64,000 nucleotides of DNA, from positions 806,001 to 870,000 of the forward strand of contig JAKCOZ010000010.1 in the NCBI GenBank assembly GCA_022605955.1, in the 5' to 3' direction. Positions 38,626 to 49,883 of this stretch are shown here, one piece after another. Origin of the DNA: Rallus limicola. Taxonomy: Eukaryota; Chordata; Aves; Gruiformes; Rallidae. Both the position numbers and the translations under genes were made by a program. The first letter of the stretch is position 1. Every line of letters starts with the position of its first letter. The notes below the pieces were generated by a model. That model was not told the DNA's origin and did no database searches. It saw only the letters and a list, made by a program, of their open reading frames with translations.

Positions 38626-39063
38626 TGATCCTGGGTTTGGCAAGTATAGGGTTAATATTCACCGGAATTTGATGTGGGACACAGCCAGGACAGGTGACCC
38701 AAACTAACCACAGGAGGTATTTCATACCATATGACATCATGTTCAGTATAAAAAGGGGCTAGTTAGGGATAGGAGGCACAGCTCCAGGATGTGCAGCTCT
38801 GGGACGGTCCAGCTTTGTGATGGGTTTGAGCTGTACACTTTCAGTTGTATGGTCTGGTGAGAAACTGCATTGTTTATCACCAGTTGTGTATATTCTGTTA
38901 TAAGTCCAGTTGTTGCTCTCCCTTTGCTGTCCCAGCAAATTCTCCATATCCCAACCTATATAGTTTGCCTTTGTCTCCCCATTCTCCACCCCATCCCACT
39001 GAGGGAGGCAGTGAATGAGTGGCTATGTAGTGCCGAGCTGCCATCTGGTGCTAAAGCACAACA
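38626..39063 (+). repeat. 5' LTR of the provirus
   Basis: It matches the 3' LTR at 42286-42608 in order: TAGGGTTAAT, GACACAGCCAGGACAGGT, GGTATTTCATACCAT, the TATA region, and TTTGCTGTCCCAGCAAA. Its start, TGATCCTGG, is a diverged TGTCCTGG. The exact end before the primer-binding site is uncertain by a few bases. Confidence 0.85.
38747..38755 (+). promoter_or_regulatory. LTR TATA box (5' LTR)
   Basis: TATAAAAAG occurs in the U3 part of the 5' LTR. The same motif occurs at the matching place in the 3' LTR (42406-42414), so it was probably the proviral promoter. Present activity is unknown. Confidence 0.7.
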
Positions 39064-39071
39064 GTTCTTTT

Positions 39072-39089
39072 TGGCACCCAAGGTGAGGC
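39072..39089 (+). other. Putative retroviral primer-binding site
   Basis: TGGCACCCAAGGTGAGGC follows the 5' LTR by a few bases. It resembles primer sites complementary to the 3' end of a lysine tRNA, with about three differences, as judged from memory. Confidence 0.6.
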
Positions 39090-40384
39090 ACAGTGTTGGG
39101 TTAATGATGTATCTGACTCAAGCACGTTGAAAGCAAAATTCTGATAAAAGCATTCATTCTATTGTTTATACAGTTGCTGGTCACAATGGTGTTGAGTTTG
39201 GTCACATGGCTGTGGTATGTAAACCCATAATTGCTGTATGTTTTCCTTGCAGTGCTGTTTATCATCTCTGTGAAAGGGGTCCAGATTTCATTTTGCTGTA
39301 CTGTGTGATACCAATTTATGATATGAGAACATCAACAATCATGAGCTTAAGCTGGTATTTATATCAGGTCTTCCTGTCCTGTCCCTATCTGGGACCGCAT
39401 TTCTTTGAATTGATTCATAATCACATCCAATGTTTGGGGAAAAAACTGGGGATACTTTCTGCCACTCTTTCACCTCCTCTATTCACTTCATGCTGGTTAC
39501 AGTTGTCCTTGAGAATTTTTAATACCCTTGGGATGTTCAGGCTAGCATTTTCCATTTTTATGTCTCCTGAATGTGTTTCAGGGTTACAAAATATTTTTTA
39601 AGAATGCCACCGAGTGAAGGAGCTGTCATAGGAGCTGTCACCAAGGCTGAATAGTCAGGGTGGCATGGCATGTTGGAAAATATGGGCAAGCATCTAGAGA
39701 ACTTCTCTCCCCAGTGGTTTTTAACTTCACTCCTGAACAGCTATAGGACCCTGATAAAGTGATAGAAAATTTGAAAGGAAAATGCTGTAGCTATTCCAAG
39801 GAAATACAGCTTACTGAGCTGTGCCAGGCCCTGTCCACTATCTACCAAGCACTGTTTGAATAGGTAGTGCCATCAGGGGAAAGAGACCCCATACTAGTAT
39901 CAATTGCCCCTATACAGAAGAAATACACAAAGAAATCAGTTTGTTTAGTGAGGAATGATGAACCAAGAGCATGACAAGAATAGGAGGATGAGATAAAGCC
40001 AGAGGCAATCACCTCATCCCTGTCCCTAAGTGACCTGTGAGGTATGCAAAAGGATATCTGTCTTTGTTTAGGTGAGTACCTTATCACCTGTCTGCTCCAA
40101 TGCTGGGATAACGGGGCAGTAGCCTGGAATTAGAAAGTAGGGAGGCCAAGCAGCTGGAATCCCAAAAGAAGGGGACATTGACAAGGCAATTAGAAAAAGG
40201 ACACAAGCCCTCAGCCTTTGGAGGTGACTTCTGTTAAGCATGAAGGAAAGGTATCCCTTCAGTGAAGATGTTGTAAGCTGGGCAGGCAAGTGAATCACCA
40301 TGGAGTGAGGTATCCAGTACCTGAGGGAGTTTGTTTTGCAGAAGACAATTTATTATGATCCAGAAAACACGCAGTTACCCACCA

Positions 40385-40442
40385 AGTCTGGTGTAACCAA
40401 CCTATGTCATATGGTATGAAGTCCAGTGTAACCAACCTATGT
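40385..40442. repeat. 35-bp-period tandem duplication in the gag region
   Basis: AGTCTGGTGTAACCAACC and AGTCCAGTGTAACCAACC begin at 40385 and 40420, both followed by TATGT. It is a small duplication within the proviral gag-like region. Confidence 0.8.
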
Positions 40443-42182
40443 GGCAGAAGTTTGTATGGAATGTGTACCATGTGTCACTAATGGACTGGAAAAGCAAAGA
40501 GGGACCAGCAGTGGATAAAGTGGCTGGCCAACTCTGACAAAATTAAGAGAGTCTCTCTTCTTCCTTTGTCTCACCTGTGGAGAAATTGTCCCAGAAGATC
40601 CATCAATTTGAAAAGAATTTGTCCTACTGCCTACCTCTACAGACCACTATTGCAGCTATTAAGGGTAAGTCTTCCTCTGCTCCAGAGAGAGGATATAGAG
40701 GGTACACAACATACACACCATGAGGCATCCTGTGGTTTTACTTGCAGGACCATAGAGAGGACATGAGGAAGTGGGTTGGAAAGTACATGACTTGGAAGCT
40801 AAAACTGATGCTTCAGTTTCCAGTGGGCGGTTCCCCAGACTGAGTGGAAGGCTTATTCATACATACGATCCTCTTAAAGGGATCTCTTCAGTCCTTTTTG
40901 CAAGAACTGAGTAGTGACCATGATGAGCGAGATTAGAGGGGCCCTGCAGCCATCCATGTGGAACAGAGAAACAACCGGGTTTATTGGACTGTGTGGATTC
41001 AATGGCCTGGTACATCAGATCCACAAGAGTACAAGGCTCTAGTGGACACCAGTGCCCAGTGTACCCTAATGCCATCGAGCTGTGAAGGGTCAGAACCAGT
41101 CTGTATTTCTGAAGTGACAGGGGGATCCCAACAGTTGACTCTGCTGGAGGCTGAGGTGCATCTAACTGGAAATGAATGGCAAAAGCACCCCATTGTAACT
41201 GTCCCAGAGGCTCCATGCATCTTGGGTATAGATTATCTCCATATAGGAGATAATACTTCAAGTACCCAAAAGAGTACTGGTAGGCTTTTGGAATAGCTAC
41301 CTCAGAGATGGAAGAAATTAAACCGTTGTCTACTTTCCATGGTCTCTTGGAGATCCTTCCATTGTGGAGTTGCTGATAGTCGAAGAACAAGAGGTGACAG
41401 TTGCTACCACAACAGTGTACTGACAGCAATATCACCCAAATTGAGACTTCCTGATTCCCATCCAGAAGCTGATTTTTCAACTGGAGAGTCAGGGAGTGAT
41501 CAGCAGAACCTGCTCACCCTTTAACAGTCCCATATGGCCAGTGCAGAAGTCCCATGGAGAGTGGAGGCTGGTAGTAGACTATCATGGTCTGAATGAAGTC
41601 ACACTGCCCATGAGTGCTGCCATGCCAGACATGCTGGAACTTCCCTGTGAATCGGAATCAAAGGCAGCCAGGTGGTATGCCACAACTAATATTGGTAATG
41701 CATTTTTCTTGATCCCTTTGGAAGCAGAGTGAAGGGCATGGTTTACTTTCACTTGGAGGGATGTCTGGTATACCTGGAATCACCTGCCCCAGTGATGGAA
41801 ATACATACCCACCATTTGCCAAGGACTGATCCAGACTGCACTGGAAAAAGGTGAAACTCCAGAGCACCTCAGATACATTGAGGACATCATCATATGGGGC
41901 AACTTAGCAGAAGAATTTTTTGACAAAGGGGCCTCAGCAACCAGTGCCCAGCAGCTTCCTTGAAACCAATATCTTCAGCCTGCAGACTGCAAGCGTGTAA
42001 CATGCCAGATACACCAGCTCTGACCTCTGGATGCAGCATGTAACAATCTCACGACACACATCATCACTCCTGCCCTGAGTGACTATTATGACAGATGGGG
42101 CCCAAAGTCATGGACTAAATGAACTCAAGAAACATTTTAGAGGGATAGCCCATAGACAAAGGGAATTATATATCTCTGTGTC

Positions 42183-42202
42183 TATATATATATATATATA
42201 AA
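42183..42202. repeat. (TA)n microsatellite
   Basis: A short run of TA dinucleotides within the 3' part of the provirus, in the region remaining after the pol deletion. Confidence 0.9.
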
Positions 42203-42267
42203 AGATAGGCAAAATGGTGGTGATTAAAGGAATTGTTGGATCTGAGCATGACATACATAGATGGCAT

Positions 42268-42282
42268 AGAATAAGGGGTGGG
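42268..42282 (+). other. Purine-rich tract before the 3' LTR
   Basis: The sequence AGAATAAGGGGTGGG is nearly all purine and ends three bases before the LTR start TGTCCTGG. This is the expected place and composition for a retroviral polypurine tract. Confidence 0.65.
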
Positions 42283-42285
42283 TAG

Positions 42286-42608
42286 TGTCCTGGTTTCACC
42301 TAGGATAGGGTTAATTTTCACCAGAAGTTGGAATAGGACACAGCCAGGACAGGTAACCAAAACTAACTGAAGGGGGTATTTCATACCATACAAAGTCATG
42401 CTCAGTATAAAAAGGGGATGGTGTGGCTCCAGGTTGTGCAGCTCTAGGATGGTTCAGTTTTGTGATGGGTCTGATCTGTACTGTCTGATTTGTACAGTCT
42501 GGTGAGAAAAACTGCATTGTGCATCACCAGTTCTATATCTTCTTATAAGTCCTGTTGTTGCTATTTCTCCCTCCCTTTGCTGTCCCAGCAAACTGTCCTT
42601 ATGCCAAC
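42286..42608 (+). repeat. 3' LTR of the provirus, truncated by another LTR
   Basis: It starts TGTCCTGGTTTCACC, carries a TATA box at 42406-42414, and parallels the 5' LTR up to ATGCCAAC. Equivalent 5' LTR sequence continues about 115 bp further, but here it is replaced by TGTTGCAG, the start of a different LTR. Confidence 0.85.
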
Positions 42609-42971
42609 TGTTGCAGTTTTGTATGGCTGGGTTCTGGTGGGGAAAGAGGAGATTGCAGGGGTGGCTGGGTTCTGGTGGGGAAAGAGGAGATTGCAGGCCC
42701 CAGACTGTAAACATCGGCCAATTCAAGGCCAGAGCTGTTGCTGACCGAGGCTGAGCCAATCAGTGATGGTTATAGCGCCTCTGTGAATCATGTTCAGGAG
42801 AAAAAAAATGCAAGCTGCTGAATTTTGCCACCAGAGAAGATGTAAGGAACTGTGCAGACACCAAGGGGGAAGAGGAGGAGGTGCCCCAGGGGCAGGAGAA
42901 GAAGATGGTCCTGCAGCCCATGGAGAAACCCATGGTGGAGCGGGTGTCCCCCTGCAGCTGAGACCTAACAT
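42609..42971 (+). mobile_element. Truncated LTR, same family as 2715-3883
   Basis: It begins TGTTGCAGTTTTG, comparable to TGTCGCAGTTTTG at 2715, and shares TTATAGCGCCTCTG with it. It contains an exact 35-bp unit repeated at 42625-42659 and 42663-42697. The 3' two-thirds of the LTR is missing and CR1 sequence follows. Confidence 0.75.
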
Positions 42972-42989
42972 CTAATCACAACCTGCGAC

Positions 42990-43190
42990 AGGGCAGGTTC
43001 AGATTAGATGCCAGGAAAATTTTTTTTACTGGAACAGGCTGCCCAGGGAGGCCATTGAGTCACCTTCCCTGCATGTGTTTAAAGTAAAGGGTAGGCCAGG
43101 TACTTAGGGATATGGTTTAGCATAGGATGGGAATGGTTGGACGTGATGATCCTAAAGGTCTTTTCCAACCTCGTGATTCTGTGAAAAGCA
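42990..43190 (+). mobile_element. CR1 3' fragment
   Basis: It contains ACTGGAACAGGCTGCCCAGG and AGGTCTTTTCCAACC, and a GTGATTCTGTGA terminus, typical for the CR1 3' end. It adjoins the truncated LTR with no spacer sequence that I can assign. Confidence 0.85.
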
Positions 43191-44239
43191 AATGTCTGAT
43201 GATATTACTGTACTAGAAAAAAAAAATTTGCTCACCTATCTCAGGACAAAATGGCTTACAGATAGTAGTGGAACAAATACTACCACCAAGAAGCATGGTC
43301 TGAAGATAGAAAGCATGGACAGACATAGTGCTATATCATTTATGTTTTCTGTACATGTGTTTTGAATGTCAATGTTATCTTCTCTTCTGTGACATGTTAA
43401 GCACTGTGGTCTGTTTCTGAGAATCCCAGATAAGCAGCAGTGAATCCCTTACCAGAGTATTACATGATATTCAAACACTGGGGTGTTTTCCCAGAATTTT
43501 AATCAGCACTTGTTTGTTTTCTACATACTTAGAGATGCTCACAAAGCTGTAGTCTGGCTGCTTTCAGAGTGCTCTGTTAGAAAATCCCAGCTATTAACCT
43601 TATTTGCCAGCTGTGTGGCAGCAAACAACCAACCTTTTCTATAATTATGAAGCAAATGAATAGTGAACAGAATCAGAAATGATCCTGAGTGTCAAAAAGA
43701 AGTTGGAAAGTAAAATGAATTGACAAAATGAGCTGGAATGAAAATGCTTCAATCTAGCTTTCCTGTAATGCTGTCCGGAAGCAAGTTCAGAGAAAAGGCA
43801 GAGTAAAAGACATTGGGATCGGGTTTTATGTTTGTTTGGGTTTTTAAAGTCTGTTTTAATAGACTGTGCTGCATTTCTTGCCTTGGCTTATAGTAGAAGG
43901 TGAGATTACTTAAACTCAGAAGTTCACTGTGTCAAAAGTTTGTTCTGCTGTAAAACTAGTAATAAAAGAGGGACATAATTTGTGAGATGAAAGTGAGCGA
44001 AAATGCCTTTCTTTGTATTTTTGATAGTGTATATATAATAGCAGAATGGAAAATCCTCAGTCCTATTCCAGAATCTTATGTCCTGCAACCACCAGATTTA
44101 AAACAAAACAAAAAAAGAAACCACAACAAAAGCTATTTGGAAAATTACACATGATTCAGGAAATGCCAGCATGTCCTCCTTGTGTGTATTACAACTTACT
44201 TTGAGTGGATAGGTTTTTGGCCAGCCAGAAAGAACACAT

Positions 44240-44335
44240 CTTCATAGCATCACACAGTAGCTGAATTTGGAAGGGGCCTTTGGAGGTAGTTTCACTTTTG
44301 AAATTGTAGGCTGCTCAGGGCAACTCATCTGAGTG
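44240..44335 (-). mobile_element. Faint CR1 3' end relic
   Basis: The + strand reads TCATAGCATCACACAG and then GAATTTGGAAGGGGCC, like the reverse complement of a CR1 terminus. It is short and diverged. Confidence 0.5.
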
Positions 44336-45904
44336 AGTACTTAGTGTTTCCCCAGCTGGTTCACATTGGGAATCTCTTTATGGAGACTTGGTAAAATGTC
44401 ACTTCACTAGTCACACTAGTGTCGTTTTATATTTAGCTAATGACCATGCAGTACAGTGCTGGTGATGCTAGCTGGCTTCAGTCAGCCTTTCAGTGCACTA
44501 CGAAGGACGTGTTTATACCTAAGCACCCTTACACAATAGAAACAAGTCTCATGCTTCTAACACAGCCATCTGATAATAAAAATATGCAACTATTTATACA
44601 CAAGTAATTTTTTTTGTTTCGTATCTACAGTGTAACTGATTAAACAGAGTATTGGTAGGTCAATAGGATATACCCTTGATTATCCAGAAAATGCAAGTGC
44701 AGAGCTGTATGTATTAAACAGCATAGAAAACAAATACCTGATTCACCATTAGGAATGTAAGCAGTTTCATTTGTCCTGTCTCTAAAAGAATGTATACATC
44801 AAAATATGCATTAAACAAATGCTTCCAGTTTACTACCTTCATTCCTTCATCACTGAAGTAATGATGTAAATTGCTGGTCAGCAACTCTTCAGTGCCATTT
44901 GTAGGTTTTAGATCATTTGACTTTAGTTTTTTGGAGTGTTATTTGTTCTGTCTTTTCTACCTAGGATCACTAAAAGCCAAAACCTCCTGTGCTTTTTTTA
45001 TTTTGCTGTTCCAGAAAAGAATACTTTTACAAGCTTAAATTCTCATACTGTGGTGACATGGGATCTTTCCCTACTTCCCATGAACACTACTTTACATATT
45101 CCAAATGCCAGAAGGACAAATAAGATTGGTATAAATACTTAGGGAAGAATAAAGGATTTGTGTTACTCTGATCTGTGAAAGTATCTGAACATGTGCTAGG
45201 GTTTTACTAAAGTCAGCAAGAGTTAAATACATGCTTAAGAATTAACCAAGTAAATATTTGTCTTTGGTAAACTGGGACATCTGTGGTAAAAGGAATAGAT
45301 TATACCCAACCCTTTGAGAATATTTCTCTGTGGTATACCACTTCTTGCTTTGAAGAAATAACATGTAAGATATAATTTCAATGCCTCACAGTCTCCTTTT
45401 AGGGCACATCATATGTAAGCATATCTTTAAAGCAAAAGCTATCCTCTTCTGATTTCAATGGGCTTACTAGTGGCTGAAGTAACAAATTGAGGAAATAAGA
45501 AAAAGACTGAAATAAGTATTTTTAACATCAATGAATAAAAATTCCATTTTTCTCCTTATTTACTACTGTATATTTCCAGAATTTTTAAAAGAAACACAAA
45601 TAATGGCTCTGTTATGAGTTTGTCATTAACACACTTTTTCAAAAGTCTACATTTCTGTATAGAAAAACAGTTCCCAAAATACTAATTATATGTTTAAATA
45701 CTCTGTTCAATAGAGTCTTTATATCTCAAGTTTAAAAAGACAAAGTAATCTTCATGTGCAAACATACATTTTTGTCAAAATGCATTGCCTCTTGTATAGA
45801 ATATTGCTTTGTTCAGACTACTAGATGGTGTAAATGTCTGCAGGTATGTATGTCTGCATGGATTGTAATTGCGCACTTACAAATATTATGTTTCTGGCCA
45901 ACAG

Positions 45905-46060
45905 ATATTTCCTGGACTGATTCTTTCAGACATTAAGCCTGCCAAAAGAATGAAGTTCAAGACAGTCTGCTACCTACTTGTTCAGCTCATGCACTGTCGT
46001 AAGATGTTCAAAGCAGAGATCCCTTTCTCCAATGTCATGACATGTGAAGATGATGATAAG
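45905..46060 (+). CDS. ADCY1: ADCY1 coding exon (provisional exon 7), calmodulin-binding C1b
   Basis: A 156-nt exon in phase 0 on both sides, acceptor CCAACAG and donor GTAATT, giving 52 codons (fragment residues 181-232). Residues 10-37 of the exon, from IKPAKRM to CRKMFKA, are the basic amphipathic segment known as the calmodulin-binding site of type 1 adenylyl cyclase. It lets Ca2+/calmodulin stimulate cAMP synthesis. As far as I can recall it matches the mammalian segment throughout. This exon is the main reason for calling the gene ADCY1 rather than another isoform. The exon ends with an acidic EDDDK stretch. Confidence 0.97.
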
Positions 46061-49000
46061 GTAATTCATGTGGCCTCTTTGGGCTTTGGTTCCAGGGCCT
46101 TGTCAAACAGATCTACTGTGAGAATGTACAATGTGACCTGACCAACTGATAGAGGAGTTTCTGGTGTTCCTACTGGAGCTAGAGCTATCTAATATCTGCT
46201 GCCTTTGCACAGTAAAGACAAAACTTAGTTATAACAGGCCTCAAATTTGGAGCTCCTCTTCAACAAGCCAGCACAGGAGGCCTATATGGTGTCTTTAAGG
46301 GTTTTCTTCACAGGAATTAGAGTTTCTGAAGCTTTTTCTGCAGTTACCAAGAGCTGCCCTTTTGCATCATGAGTCCATCACAGTCTGAAGGTGATGACAG
46401 TAAATGCAAAATAACAGAATAATTTTTATCTCTAGATGGTTCTCTAAAAAATGAAAGGCATCTGATCTGCAAAAAAAAACCCCTTAGTCCCTCATATAAA
46501 TCCTAAAGAAAAAAAGTCCCTATAAATATGAATATGGCTTTCTTAAATGGCTTGCAAGGTCATAACTCAAAATTGCTCTACATTCTAGTAGCCTGGGTTT
46601 TTTTTCCTTTTCTGTGTGGATTTAGCCAGAAATTTATGGTAAAAAAACTTCTCAATCGTTGCTTATTCCATTTTCCTTGCCAGCAGATGGCAATATTATA
46701 CAGATCACTGCACCAAGGCTCCAAAGCAGGGTATGTGTGCACTGGAATCAGTAATTCATCTTGACTGGTTCCACCTCTTTTTTATTTATTTAAATAGTGT
46801 ACAGTTATTGAAGTTTCAGTCTAAATCTTGCTTTCAGAAAACATTCTAACTTTTATGTTTTGGATTTTGCATGCGCTTGTGATTTTTCTTCATGAAAGTC
46901 CATTAGCTCCTTTAAAGCAGTTTCAGTGAAGACTCAGTCAATCCAGACTGGATTTTGAAATTGGCTATGCAAAAGGCCTTCCAGTTGTGAATTATTACTG
47001 TTCTTTGAGTACTTAAAATAAGTAACCCACACATTCTTTGAAATATATACAATACTTTACAACATGTCTTCTGTATATATATAAATATGGTAGCATGCAC
47101 AGAAAATCCTGATACAAGTGTGGTAGGGATCTAATGAAAATTTTCTCATGGCATTACATTTGCTATCTTTAACTGAACCAGTTTTTCACAGCTTTTGTAC
47201 CTAATACAGAACAATTATCATAGAGCGTATGAATATGCTGTGTTGCAGTGCAGGGTTTCTACACTGATCTCAGTCCTCAAATCATATAAAACAAATCATG
47301 GCTATAAAGGTTTTGAAGCCAGAACATGCTGTAGCATGTATTTTTTAATTTTCTGAGAAATATAAATAGCTGAGCTTGATGACATACAAGACATTGAGTA
47401 AATCTATGTGTGAAATAATAGTAGAGATAAAAATAAGAGACTTGAACACAGTTATTTTGATTAAGCACAGTAACTGTAACCTTATTTCAAAATGGTAGGA
47501 TAGATAATATAATTAATTTCGTATATCAGAATAATTCCTATGGTCTACACTCATTCCAGATTTTAAAGCAAAGAAGCATTTTCTTTTTTAATGCTGTTTT
47601 GCTCACCCCTACTATTATGCAATAAGATTAAATTTGAATTATAAAATATTCTGCTGTACCTTAAGCAATACATATGCTAATTAATTGTTGTTTATTAAGA
47701 GCAAAATTGTATATTCCTGACAATATTCCTGAAAGCACTCAGCTTCCCTGCAAACATGTAGGACAAATGTCTTCTGCAAAAGAACAGCTTTATCTCTGTT
47801 TAGAAATATTTAGAATATTTGTTTGGCTGGCAATTTAAGATTTGTTTTTTATGGCTAACAGAACCCAGAAGATTGGATTTGAAAGCTCTAATCTATGTAT
47901 GTCCACGAGACTATGTTTTATGATGAAACAATTAGTTTTTACACTCCAAACAAGTAGTGGAATCTGACAGTTTAAAGAAAAAATGTATTGAGTAGTCTCA
48001 TAATTGTTGAATGCTGGTATAACATGATCTCTACATATATAACCAGCAAAACAGGACTTGGAACGTTATTTTATCTTTCCTATAGTCCATTCTTCTTTAT
48101 AATCAGAAAACTAAGGTAACAACAGTTAACTTCATAAGTATTCAGATATAATATGTATATAACATATGCTATTTAAGCTACTGAACTGCTGTACTCCACT
48201 GTTCGTTTGCTGGTGAGGATCTCATGAGAACTACTTTTTGTAGAATAAAACAGAAAACTGCTGTTCCTGTAGAATTACTTAAATAGTAATCACCACCTCT
48301 TTTTACCATCTGGCTTCAAAGGATATTTTTCAGTATAGACTTTAAAGAGTGGGCTGTTAAGTACCAACTGCTCTGAAGTGAGAAATTTTGTGCACTTTTG
48401 TAACAGCTTTCTGAGAGACTCTACTGATTATATCCTTAGCTAATGTTGTCCTTATCCCTGAGCAGACTTGTCATTTCATAATGTTTTGAATTGTCTTCTG
48501 GAACTCTGCAGATGTTAGATAAAAAAGTATTCCTTTAACTGTACTAAAATAGCACACCTTCTGTAAGCTTGGTTGTCAAAACTCTCCTCTGGGAGTTGGC
48601 CTTGATCCCTTTTGAGGTGAAAAGGATATTCAATTGAGGTCTCTTTCTTCCTACTCAAAGTCCTAACCATTATGTGACTGCCTTTAATTTAAAAAGATTG
48701 GCCTACATCTTTCTCTGTGTTTAAAAAATGCTGCATCTACAAGAGTATTCTGTGAAAGCCCAGACTCTTTCAGTGTGCTGTGGCATGGGCAGTCATACTA
48801 GTGCAGATCAGCCATAATGTTTTGGACTACAGTGCCTTCAACTGAAGGTTACCACCAATTTGGCTAAGATGCTGCTCACCATCTTCTGCGTGCTTTCTGT
48901 GGAAAGTGGGACAGATTGTCTAAAATCCCTTTCAGATATGCTCTGTGGTAGATCTTTTGCATTGGAAAGGACTATGAGTGATCATCCTGTCAGTTGTGAT

Positions 49001-49688
49001 CATCTTGTCAGTTGTACTATCTCAGCCACAGAGGAATTGATCCCAGTGAGGAACAGGTCAGCTCTGATAATTTATTGGACTGTTGCATCTGGACCTACAA
49101 GTTCACTTAAGGCATACCCAGAAGGTCTTAATGAGAGAGCTAAAGGTAGAGAGTTAAAGGAAGGAACACTTGAGATTTGGGACCTTCTGAGGTCACATAC
49201 AGTCATTGAGAAAGAGATTAAAGAAGATTATTTTATCAAAATATATAGTGTTACGTAGACAGTCATGGAGAATAGTACTTCTTTTGTATTGTGCAGAGCC
49301 TGATTATCTTGTCTTCAAGATGTCCAGAACTCAGGTTTTCCATCAAGAAAAAAATTCTAACATTTTTTCCAGGCAAAATGACGCTGTCTGGAATCAAACT
49401 GATTATTTCCTCAGTGGCAGAGAACTATCAGGACAGCATGTGAAGAGAATTTCTGTAAAGATTTAAATCCTGCAATGCAGTGGGGAGTTTCTCATTGATT
49501 TTAATGAGATTTGGATTTCAGCTAGGAAGTTTTTAGAAGATGGCAATAACATGGAGATAAGATCTCTGTCATTTGTAGCTACTTCTCTTAATGAATTCAT
49601 CATCCTGGCTGTGAGCTTGACATAAAATGAACAGCAGTGATAAATTTCAATGTTAATAAAATCTGTGCTTCTTTCTTCTGTGCTACAG
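46061..49688 (+). other. ADCY1: ADCY1 intron, 3.6 kb
   Basis: GT-AG intron. No repeat or gene was recognised. A 132-codon ORF at 48860-49258 has no recognisable similarity. Confidence 0.85.
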
Positions 49689-49883
49689 AGGAGAGCATTA
49701 AGGACAGCCTCTGAAAAACTCAGGAATCGTTCTTCTTTTTCTACCAATGTTGTATACAACACTCCGGGAACTCGAGTAAACAGATACATCAGCCGTTTGA
49801 TAGAGGCCCGACAAACCGAGTCTGAGATGGCTGACTTGAACTTCATAACCCTCAAGTATAAGCAAATTGAGCGTGAAAATAAA
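49689..49883 (+). CDS. ADCY1: ADCY1 coding exon (provisional exon 8), C1b
   Basis: A 195-nt exon in phase 0, acceptor TGCTACAG and donor GTAAGG, 65 codons (fragment residues 233-297). It begins RRALRTASEKLRNRSSFS. The Ser in RTAS and the Ser in RNRS are seven residues apart. They match the positions reported in mammalian ADCY1 as calmodulin-kinase IV sites that lower its activity, so that regulation may be conserved. That is inference from sequence. The exon continues through TRVNRYISRLIEARQTE to the cytoplasmic approach to TM7. The antisense ORF over this exon is a shadow. Confidence 0.97.

Larger units (their letters stand above)
38626..42608 (+). mobile_element. Internally deleted endogenous retrovirus with both LTRs
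   Basis: A sense-oriented provirus of about 4 kb. The order is 5' LTR, primer-binding site, gag-like remnants (about 39200-40700), protease-like segment (40958-41295), reverse-transcriptase segment (41496-41950), purine-rich tract and an interrupted 3' LTR. The protease active-site triad reads DTS instead of DTG at 41045-41053. The RT catalytic motif reads YIED at 41874-41885, where the antisense copy has YIDD. The rest of RT, RNase H and integrase are missing: only about 0.4 kb separates the RT motif from the 3' LTR, against about 2.1 kb of pol in the antisense copy. Frameshifts and stops occur throughout, so it is inactive. I group it with ERV-L-like elements tentatively. Confidence 0.88.
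30496..45904 (+). other. ADCY1: ADCY1 intron, 15.4 kb, largest in window
   Basis: GT-AG intron separating the C1a end from the calmodulin-binding exon. It carries a CR1 fragment (32826-33359), LTR sequences (35990-37324), a 37-bp period tandem duplication (38431-38491), an internally deleted provirus (38626-42608), a truncated LTR (42609-42971), a CR1 tail (42990-43190) and a faint CR1 end (44240-44335). The stretches 30500-32800, 33370-35980, 37330-38430 and 44340-45900 hold nothing recognisable. Confidence 0.85.

Noticed and set aside
39206..39601. 131-codon ORF inside the provirus
   Set aside because: No gag or other retroviral motif was recognised. It is probably chance in the decayed internal region.
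48860..49258. 132-codon + strand ORF upstream of the C1b exon
   Set aside because: No similarity that I recognise, and it lies in intron sequence between two well-joined exons.
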